Source: Bacteriovorax sp. (GTDB lineage: Bacteria > Bdellovibrionota > Bacteriovoracia > Bacteriovoracales > Bacteriovoracaceae). Taken from it: DNA of 11,526 bases. Numbering within the stretch: the first letter of the stretch is position 1; each line of letters begins with the position of its first letter. The notes below the pieces were generated by a model. The model made no database searches. It was given only the letters and a program-made list of their open reading frames with translations, and was not told the DNA's origin. The stretch lies in contig JAURXW010000549.1 of assembly GCA_030654205.1 (NCBI GenBank), positions 1 through 11,526 on the forward strand, written 5' to 3'. The translations under genes and the position numbers were made by a program. Shown here one piece after another: positions 6,261-11,526 of this stretch.

Positions 6261-7702
6261 TATTTATAACTCCACGTTGCAGTTCCATCAGGATTATCTT
6301 TTATAACAACACCCAGTTCATTTAAGCGATTTCTAATTTCGTCAGAACGCTTAAAGTTTTTTGATGCACGAGCATCTTTTCTCTCGGACAAAAGAAGTAA
6401 AACTTCATCGTCATTATCAGAGCTGGTTCCCGATAAATGTTTTCGGGCCTGATTTAATTGATTGAGTATTGAGTAGGTATCATCGTAAACCAGTCCAGTA
6501 GCATCTCTCATAAATTGAAAACATTTTTTCACTTCATTAATATAATTTGTTGAAATATCTCCAAGTACCCGGCGATTAAAATCTTTTATTACTAAAAACA
6601 ATGACCCCATCGCCCCTGGAACATTAAAGTCATTGGCCATTTCTTCTTGCATGCCTGAGAGATGATTTTTGATATTTTCCACATCAGCTTGGTCATCGCA
6701 AGTTTTTCCAACGGCCAGACTTAAAAGCTGAGCACACTCATGAATGCGCTCGACTTCACCAATGGCCTTGGTAATACACTCATCGGTCCAATCAAGCTTA
6801 GAGCGATAATGAACAGATAAAACAATATGTCTTAAAATGGCACCTGAAAAAGATTCGGTAAATTTTCTAATAGTCACAACATTTCCAAGTGACTTAGACA
6901 TTTTTTCAGAACCAAAATTTAAAAATTCGTTATGGGCCCAGTTTTGGCAAAATGGACAACCATTGGCCGCTTCTGATTGAGCGATTTCATTTTCGTGATG
7001 AGGAAATAATAAATCCACTCCACCATGATGAAGATCAATCGTTTTTCCCAAATGTTTTTTGGCCATCGCCGAACATTCAATATGCCATCCCGGCCGGCCT
7101 TTTCCCCAGGGAGAATCCCAACTCCAGCCTTCGTCAGGTTTTGCTGGTTTCCATAAAACGAAATCCGAAGGATGTTTTTTTTGTCCATCGACTTCAACTC
7201 GTATTCCATGTTGCAGGGACTCCAGCACAACTTTAGAGAGCTTGCCGTAGTCTTTAAACTTGGGAACATTATAATAAACTTCACCGTTAACTACGTAGCC
7301 GTAACCATTTTTAATAAGGTCTTCAATCATTGTGATAATTTCTGGCATTGTTTCACTCACTGTTGGAGTGACAGTCGCCGGAAGCATTCCCAGGCATTCA
7401 TAATCAGTTAAACACTCACGAATAAATTCGTCAGCATGCTCTTTTGGATGAATGCCCCGGGCCTTGGCCGATTCTAAAATTTTATCATCCACATCCGTAA
7501 AATTTCTTACAAATTTTACGTTGTATCCAAATGCTTTAAGTGAACGATGAAACATATCTGCCACAACTGCAGCACGAGCATTTCCCACGTGGAGAAAATT
7601 ATAAGTGGTTGGTCCACAGCTATAGAATTTTACGAGGTTTGGATCAATTGGTTTAAAGATTTCTTTTTGGCGGGTAAGATTGTTAAAGACTTTGATTTCC
7701 AT
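6260..7702 (-). CDS. cysS: Cysteinyl-tRNA synthetase
   Basis: The protein is 480 aa, slightly longer than the E. coli enzyme (461). It charges tRNA-Cys with cysteine in the cytoplasm (class I synthetase). CGPTTYNFLHVGNARA (29-44) contains the HIGH-like motif HVGN (38-41). KMSKS lies at 267-271. The active-site zinc ligands of the family are all present: Cys29, Cys210 (in GWHIEC), His235 and Glu239 (in FPHHENE). The tail KNFKRSDEIRNRLNELGVVIKD is the typical C-terminal anticodon-side helix. A CPFC motif at 249-252 adds two cysteines where many relatives have KPF. The gene lies 57 bases after carD and overlaps the nitroreductase start by one base. The RBS before ATG 7702 is weak (GGGAA). Confidence 0.97.
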   Translation of the reverse strand: MEIKVFNNLTRQKEIFKPIDPNLVKFYSCGPTTYNFLHVGNARAAVVADMFHRSLKAFGYNVKFVRNFTDVDDKILESAKARGIHPKEHADEFIRECLTDYECLGMLPATVTPTVSETMPEIITMIEDLIKNGYGYVVNGEVYYNVPKFKDYGKLSKVVLESLQHGIRVEVDGQKKHPSDFVLWKPAKPDEGWSWDSPWGKGRPGWHIECSAMAKKHLGKTIDLHHGGVDLLFPHHENEIAQSEAANGCPFCQNWAHNEFLNFGSEKMSKSLGNVVTIRKFTESFSGAILRHIVLSVHYRSKLDWTDECITKAIGEVERIHECAQLLSLAVGKTCDDQADVENIKNHLSGMQEEMANDFNVPGAMGSLFLVIKDFNRRVLGDISTNYINEVKKCFQFMRDATGLVYDDTYSILNQLNQARKHLSGTSSDNDDEVLLLLSERKDARASKNFKRSDEIRNRLNELGVVIKDNPDGTATWSYK

Positions 7703-7759
7703 GCATTATTCCCAATGAGCTCACAAGTTAAACTATATTATTTAGTCTAACATAAGAGC

Positions 7760-8233
7760 TTATTGGAAATAAGAATTAATTTTTTCATTGATTGAATTTT
7801 TATCCAGATTAATTGTAAGTGAAAATTCCTGTGCTAAGAGTTCGCGGCACTGGTCTAGCATTTTCTTTTCACCAAAACTTAGTGCTTTTTTATCTCTTAA
7901 CAAAAATAGTTGACGAAGAACTTCAGCAATTTCTAAAACTGAGCCAGTTTTAATTTTAGCTGAGTATTCTCTATATCTTCTATTCCATGTTGAATTATCT
8001 ACTTTTACATCATGATCAATTAAAATCTTGTACACTAATTCCACTTCTTCGTTACCAACAAGACCTCTAATTCCCGTTTCACTATCAGTTGGAACCATAA
8101 CCGTCATTCCATTAGCTAGAATGCGAATAATATAAAATGTTTTTTTCTCAGAGCCCATTTCTCGCTCTTCAATGTCACAAATCTGGCCGACACCATGTCC
8201 GGGACAGACTGCATATGTACCAATTGAAAACAT
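7760..8233 (-). CDS. CarD/CdnL-family RNA polymerase-binding regulator
   Basis: The protein is 157 aa, the usual size. The N-terminal Tudor-like RNAP-interaction domain covers about 1-70: FSIGTYAVCPGHGVGQICDIEE, then FYIIRILANGMTVMVP. The helical DNA-binding domain follows, with WNRRYREYSAKIKTG at 83-97. Trp83 matches the conserved tryptophan that wedges into the minor groove next to the -10 element. LEIAEVLRQLFLLRDKKALSFGEKKMLDQCRELL continues the domain. In mycobacteria, Myxococcus and Thermus, members bind the RNAP beta subunit and stabilise the open complex at rRNA and other housekeeping promoters. A strong RBS (CGGAGG) stands six bases before the ATG, and a promoter is visible upstream. 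The neighbour cysS repeats a known carD-cysS linkage. Confidence 0.93.
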   Translation of the reverse strand: MFSIGTYAVCPGHGVGQICDIEEREMGSEKKTFYIIRILANGMTVMVPTDSETGIRGLVGNEEVELVYKILIDHDVKVDNSTWNRRYREYSAKIKTGSVLEIAEVLRQLFLLRDKKALSFGEKKMLDQCRELLAQEFSLTINLDKNSINEKINSYFQ

Positions 8234-8262
8234 TTAGACCTCCGATTTACTAAGTACGTCAC

Positions 8263-8291
8263 ACTATAACGCATAGAGGCTCGCGCCACAA
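8263..8291 (-). promoter_or_regulatory. Candidate sigma70 promoter of carD-cysS
   Basis: Read on the minus strand, TTGTGG (8286-8291) is followed after exactly 17 bases by TATAGT (8263-8268), a 5/6 match to the -10 consensus. Transcription would begin about 25 bases before the carD ATG. Confidence 0.5.
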
Positions 8292-8364
8292 TGAACTCTG
8301 TAATATCTACATATGTTACTTAATTTTAAAGGAATTTAGGGTAAGGCAATCGCCTTTATTATGC

Positions 8365-8377
8365 ACTCGGGCCGAGT
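8365..8377. repeat. GC-rich palindrome ACTCGG-G-CCGAGT
   Basis: A perfect 6-bp inverted repeat around one central G stands out in AT-rich intergenic DNA about 75 bases upstream of the carD promoter. A small hairpin AAGGC-AATC-GCCTT lies just before it at 8343-8356. The central spacer is too short for a hairpin, so a protein-binding site is more likely than an RNA structure. Confidence 0.35.
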
Positions 8378-8446
8378 TTAGTCGCTTAGTAAGACCTAGG
8401 CCATACTAAAAATTGATTGAATAAAAATTTAAGGTTTTCTTGGGCC

Positions 8447-8483
8447 AATTAAAAGGCCCTCTTAGAAATTTCCAAGAGGGCCT
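8447..8483 (-). terminator. Strong terminator of the sucC-sucD-ndk unit
   Basis: AGGCCCTCTT (8454-8463) and AAGAGGGCCT (8474-8483) form a perfect 10-bp stem with a 10-base loop. On the minus strand it is followed by TTTTAATT and starts seven bases after the ndk stop. A further GGGCC at 8442-8446 could pair with 8455-8459 in read-through RNA. Confidence 0.85.
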
Positions 8484-8490
8484 CAATTAT

Positions 8491-8913
8491 TTAGAAACGG
8501 TTTTGAACTTCGTTTTTATCAAAGAAATAATTAATTTCTCTATCAGCAGCACCTTGAGAATCAGATCCGTGAACAGCGTTAGCTTCGATTGATTTTGCGT
8601 AAAGTTTTCTGATAGTTCCTTCTTCAGCGTTAGCTGGATTAGTTGCTCCCATAAGTTTACGGTTTTTTTCTACAGCGTTTTCACCTTCAAGAACCATAAG
8701 TACAACTGGACCTTCAGTCATGAATCCAACAAGTGAACCAAAAAATGGTCTGTCTTTGTGTTCAATATAAAATCCTTCTGCTTTTTCTTTTGATAATTGA
8801 GTAAGCTTCAAAGCGCCAATTCTAAGACCTTCTTTTTCGAAAAGAGAAATGATCTTTCCGATGTTGTTGTCGCTCACTGCGTTTGGCTTAATGATTGAAA
8901 ATGTTCTTTCCAT
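8491..8913 (-). CDS. ndk: Nucleoside diphosphate kinase
   Basis: The protein is 140 aa, the standard bacterial length. It transfers the gamma phosphate between nucleoside triphosphates and diphosphates through a phosphohistidine. FSIIKPNAV (5-13) carries the ATP-contacting Lys9. RKLMGATNPANAEEGTIRKLYA (85-106) supplies the Arg and Thr contacts. NAVHGSDS (112-119) holds the catalytic His115. The end, AADREINYFF, is typical. The gene lies 27 bases after sucD, with RBS GGGAG before the ATG, and is the last gene of the sucC-sucD-ndk unit. Ndk can use the ATP or GTP made by succinyl-CoA synthetase, so joint expression makes metabolic sense. Confidence 0.97.
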   Translation of the reverse strand: MERTFSIIKPNAVSDNNIGKIISLFEKEGLRIGALKLTQLSKEKAEGFYIEHKDRPFFGSLVGFMTEGPVVLMVLEGENAVEKNRKLMGATNPANAEEGTIRKLYAKSIEANAVHGSDSQGAADREINYFFDKNEVQNRF

Positions 8914-8940
8914 AATCGTGATCTCCCGAATTTATTATTA

Positions 8941-9816
8941 CTACTTCTTCTTTAATACAGATTCTAAAGTTTGTCCAAGTTCCGCTGGTGATCTGGCCAA
9001 AGTTACACCACATTCTGCTAAAATTTTAAATTTAGCTTCCGCCGTGTCATCTCCACCAGAGATAATTGCACCTGCGTGCCCCATTCTTTTACCCTTTGGT
9101 GCCGAAGCTCCTGCGATAAAACTTACAACGGGTTTTTTCATATTCTTTTTGATCCATCTAGCAGCATCAACTTCGGCCGATCCACCAATTTCTCCGATCA
9201 TGATAACTGCGTCAGTACCTGGATCGTTATTAAACATTTCCAAAACATCAATAAAATTTGTTCCATTAACTGGATCTCCACCAATACCAACACAAGTTGA
9301 TTGGCCAATTCCTCTTTGAGTTAATTGGAAAACTGCTTCGTATGTAAGAGTTCCCGAGCGAGAAACAACTCCCACTTTACCTGGAAGGTGAATTTGTCCT
9401 GGCATAATTCCGATTTTGCATTGTCCTGGAGTAATTACTCCCGGGCAATTTGGGCCTATTAGGCGAGTTGTAGAGCGAACAAGCGCTCCTTTAACTTTAA
9501 CCATATCTAAAACTGGAATTCCTTCAGTGATACAAATAGCAAGTGGCATTCCTGCTTCTACGCATTCTAGGATTGAGTCCGCAGCAAAAGCTGGTGGAAC
9601 AAAAATCATAGCAGCATTTGCTCCTGTTGCGGCCATAGCTTCTCTGACAGTATTAAATACCGGAAAACCTTCGTGAATTGTTCCACCTTTACCAGGAGTC
9701 ACTCCACCAACTACATTTGTTCCGTATGCTTTAGAACCCAAAGTATGAAATGTCCCTTGTTTACCAGTGATACCGATCGTGATTAATTTTGTATTGTTAT
9801 CAATTAAAATTGTCAT
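8941..9816 (-). CDS. sucD: Succinyl-CoA synthetase, alpha subunit
   Basis: The protein is 291 aa, the usual length. GITGKQGTFHT (15-25) is the CoA-binding Rossmann motif and GPNCPGVI (121-128) a conserved nucleotide/CoA loop. SGTLTYE (154-160) is typical. GHAGAI (246-251) carries His247, which is phosphorylated during catalysis. With the beta subunit it converts succinyl-CoA plus phosphate and ADP or GDP to succinate, CoA and ATP or GTP in the TCA cycle. The start lies four bases after the sucC stop. The RBS AAGGGAG is inside the last sucC codons, so translation is probably coupled. Confidence 0.97.
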   Translation of the reverse strand: MTILIDNNTKLITIGITGKQGTFHTLGSKAYGTNVVGGVTPGKGGTIHEGFPVFNTVREAMAATGANAAMIFVPPAFAADSILECVEAGMPLAICITEGIPVLDMVKVKGALVRSTTRLIGPNCPGVITPGQCKIGIMPGQIHLPGKVGVVSRSGTLTYEAVFQLTQRGIGQSTCVGIGGDPVNGTNFIDVLEMFNNDPGTDAVIMIGEIGGSAEVDAARWIKKNMKKPVVSFIAGASAPKGKRMGHAGAIISGGDDTAEAKFKILAECGVTLARSPAELGQTLESVLKKK

Positions 9817-9820
9817 CTGA

Positions 9821-10987
9821 TTATGCTCCCTTCACTGCGGCCACGATTTTCTTAGCAGCGTCGCCAAGATCATTTGCAGCGGTAATTTTAAGACCTGATT
9901 CATTAAGAAGCTTCTTACCTAAATCAACATTTGTTCCTTCAAGACGAACAACTAAAGGAACTTTTACACCGAGAGATTTTGCAGCAGCAATAATCCCTTC
10001 AGCGATGATGTCACACTTCATGATTCCACCGAAAATGTTAACAAGAATTCCTTTAACATTTTTATCAGAAAGAATAATTGAGAAAGCTTTTTCTACTGCT
10101 TCTTTTGTAGCTCCGCCCCCTACATCTAGGAAGTTTGCAGGTGCTCCACCTTCAAGTTGAATGATGTCCATTGTCCCCATCGCAAGACCGGCACCATTGA
10201 CAAGGCATCCAATATTTCCATCGAGAGAAATATAAGACAGTCCATATTTTCCAGCTTCAGTTTCTTTTTCTGATTCTTCAGTTAGGTCGCGATATGCCGC
10301 AACTTCCGGGTGTCTAAAAAGAGCGTTGTCGTCAAAATTTAATTTTGCATCTAGGGCCAAAACTTTTCCATCTTTAGTTGTAACAAGTGGATTGATTTCA
10401 GCAATTGAGCAATCGTTGGCCATATAAAGGTTATAAAGACCTTCGCAAAAAGAAGAAATTTCTTTATGCAACTCTTTTGGTAATCCAAGAGCAAAACCGA
10501 TTCTTCTTCCAATATATGGTTGGTATCCAGTCGCTGGATCAACCGCTACTTTGATAATTTTTTCGGGCGTTGTTTCAGCAACGTGCTCAATATCCATTCC
10601 ACCTTCAGTCGACACCATAAATGTCACCATTGAAGTGTCTCTGTTAAGCACTAGGCCCACGTAATATTCGTGATCAATTAAGCATCCTTCTTCGATAAGA
10701 AGTGTGTGCACTAATTTTCCTTCTGGACCAGTTTGGTGAGTGACCAAAGTCATTCCCAAAATTTCTGAAGCGTATTTTTTTACTTCGTCTAAAGACTTAG
10801 CAAGTTTTACTCCGCCGCCTTTACCTCTACCACCGGCATGAATTTGAGCTTTAACAACCCAAATATTTCCACCTAATTTCTTAGCTGCTTCCACTGCTTC
10901 ATCAGCAGTCTTAGCGACATGACCATTTAAAACTTTAATGCCAAATTTGCGCATCAATTCTTTGGCCTGATACTCATGGACGTTCAT
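9821..10987 (-). CDS. sucC: Succinyl-CoA synthetase, beta subunit (ADP/GDP-forming)
   Basis: The protein is 388 aa, the same length as E. coli SucC. The ATP-grasp domain starts MNVHEYQAKELMRKFGI and holds KAQIHAGGRGKGGGVKL at 46-62, the nucleotide-binding glycine loop. Metal ligands lie around EINPLV (197-202) and DAKLNFDDNALFR (213-225). The C-terminal CoA-ligase domain has VNGAGLAMGTMD (263-274), DVGGGAT (288-294), NIFGGIMKCD (317-326) and RLEGTN (348-353). AGGAGA five bases before the ATG is the RBS. It is the first gene of the unit with sucD and ndk. Nucleotide preference (ADP or GDP) cannot be settled by eye. Confidence 0.97.
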   Translation of the reverse strand: MNVHEYQAKELMRKFGIKVLNGHVAKTADEAVEAAKKLGGNIWVVKAQIHAGGRGKGGGVKLAKSLDEVKKYASEILGMTLVTHQTGPEGKLVHTLLIEEGCLIDHEYYVGLVLNRDTSMVTFMVSTEGGMDIEHVAETTPEKIIKVAVDPATGYQPYIGRRIGFALGLPKELHKEISSFCEGLYNLYMANDCSIAEINPLVTTKDGKVLALDAKLNFDDNALFRHPEVAAYRDLTEESEKETEAGKYGLSYISLDGNIGCLVNGAGLAMGTMDIIQLEGGAPANFLDVGGGATKEAVEKAFSIILSDKNVKGILVNIFGGIMKCDIIAEGIIAAAKSLGVKVPLVVRLEGTNVDLGKKLLNESGLKITAANDLGDAAKKIVAAVKGA

Positions 10988-11101
10988 AGAATCTCCTAAT
11001 ATGGAATGATCGTTTCAGTTGAAAAATATTGGACGTGGATCATGATAGTGGCATGCTCTAAATCCTGAAAGGAGCAACGCCCAATATATGGCCATTTTTT
11101 T

Positions 11102-11127
11102 ATACTAGTTATAGAGTCAATTAGTAT
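11102..11127. promoter_or_regulatory. Dyad upstream of the MBL-fold gene
   Basis: ATACTAGTT (11102-11110) and AATTAGTAT (11119-11127) form a 9-bp inverted repeat with one mismatch over an 8-base spacer. TATACT at 11101-11106 could be a -10 box for the gene at 11163, which would place the dyad across the transcription start, as an operator would. The 175-base gap between sucC and this gene must also hold the sucC promoter, which I cannot place with confidence. Confidence 0.35.
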
Positions 11128-11162
11128 CTGGAACACTTCAACCCTAAAAAAGGTCTAACAAT

Positions 11163-11526
11163 ATGCAAAGTAAACAATATTTCTGTCTCGAACCTGCGCG
11201 TTTCAAGCTCGATGGTGGAGCGATGTTTGGAATTATCCCGAAACCGTTGTGGAGTAAAGTTCACCCAAGTGATGAATCCAATCGAATTGAATTGGCGCTA
11301 AGATTAGTTGTTATTAAATCTGGAACAAAAAATATTCTTATCGACACTGGCATTGGTGATTATCACGGTGAAAAATTTGATCAACGCTTTGGCATTGTTG
11401 GTGGACTCTCTCCTTTGGAAAAAGCACTGGCCGAAATAAATTTACTTCCTTCAGACATTACTGATTTAGTTATCTCCCATTTGCATTTTGATCATGTCGG
11501 TGGAATTGGTAAAATGATCGATGGGA
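11163..11526 (+). CDS. Metallo-beta-lactamase-fold hydrolase, 3'-truncated
   Basis: The first 121 codons are visible; the gene runs off the right edge. The start ATG 11163 follows a modest RBS (AAGG). NILIDTG (57-63) is the first strand and Asp loop. SHLHFDHVGG (105-114) is the HxHxDH zinc motif with His106, His108, Asp110 and His111. The opening FKLDGGAMFGIIPKPLW (14-30) resembles the stand-alone MBL-fold hydrolases related to AHL lactonase-type and other soluble members. No signal peptide is seen. The substrate is open: lactonase, thioesterase or other esterase activities all occur in this fold. It is divergent from sucC and probably unrelated to it. Confidence 0.9.
   Translation, partial: MQSKQYFCLEPARFKLDGGAMFGIIPKPLWSKVHPSDESNRIELALRLVVIKSGTKNILIDTGIGDYHGEKFDQRFGIVGGLSPLEKALAEINLLPSDITDLVISHLHFDHVGGIGKMIDG

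Noticed and set aside
8234..8453. Possible tRNA or other RNA gene in the carD-ndk gap
   Set aside because: Only two small symmetric elements and a promoter are visible; no cloverleaf or known RNA pattern could be built.
8849..9319. Plus-strand 156-codon ORF across ndk and sucD
   Set aside because: It is antisense to two well-conserved genes and lacks an RBS; open by chance.
9789..10160. Plus-strand 123-codon ORF opposite the sucC 3' end
   Set aside because: It is antisense to sucC and its Ala/Pro/Ser-rich translation is typical of a shadow frame.
1..11526. CRISPR array, prophage attachment site or intact insertion sequence
   Set aside because: No regularly spaced direct repeats, integrase gene, tRNA target or paired terminal inverted repeats were found.

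Overview
The window is AT-rich by eye and reads as an ordinary bacterial chromosome segment. Several genes fit a free-living or predatory relative of Bdellovibrio/Bacteriovorax (Bdellovibrionota) or another deltaproteobacterium-like lineage: a chemoreceptor-type zinc-binding (CZB) tail, a CarD/CdnL-type RNA polymerase regulator next to cysS, a sucC-sucD-ndk cluster, many signal-peptide proteins without clear family, and a small secreted L,D-transpeptidase. The lineage is an inference from gene content and style, not from a marker gene.

Left part (1-2300). The 3' end of a CZB-domain protein is followed by a GGCCC hairpin. A short exported L,D-transpeptidase (456-968) comes next and ends in a hairpin terminator. 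A convergent AAA ATPase with a DUF4143-type C-terminus (979-2202, minus) follows.

Middle part (2300-5470). This is the accessory, decaying portion. It holds a 204-aa exported protein of unknown family (2303-2917). Directly after it lies a frameshifted remnant of an R-S-E type ADP-ribosyltransferase (about 2923-3211). Next is a 493-aa exported orphan protein with seven cysteines (3255-4736). The last 735 bases before 5472 contain no intact gene. They carry a short relic of an IS3-type transposase, a long stem-loop with a T-run, a bidirectional GGGCC terminator and a C-terminal scrap of a VOC/glyoxalase-like protein.

Right part (5472-11000, all minus strand) is core housekeeping DNA. One transcription unit reads carD -> cysS -> nitroreductase, with cysS and the nitroreductase sharing a TAATG stop-start. 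A second reads sucC -> sucD -> ndk with tight spacing and a strong 10-bp terminator after ndk. SucCD makes ATP or GTP at the substrate-level step of the TCA cycle, and Ndk passes that phosphate to other nucleoside diphosphates. A divergent metallo-beta-lactamase-fold gene (11163 onward) runs off the right edge.

The most unusual part is 2303-3211: an exported protein and an ADP-ribosyltransferase core whose two halves lie in different frames, with the last half back in the frame of the exported protein. No clear new multi-gene system is visible.
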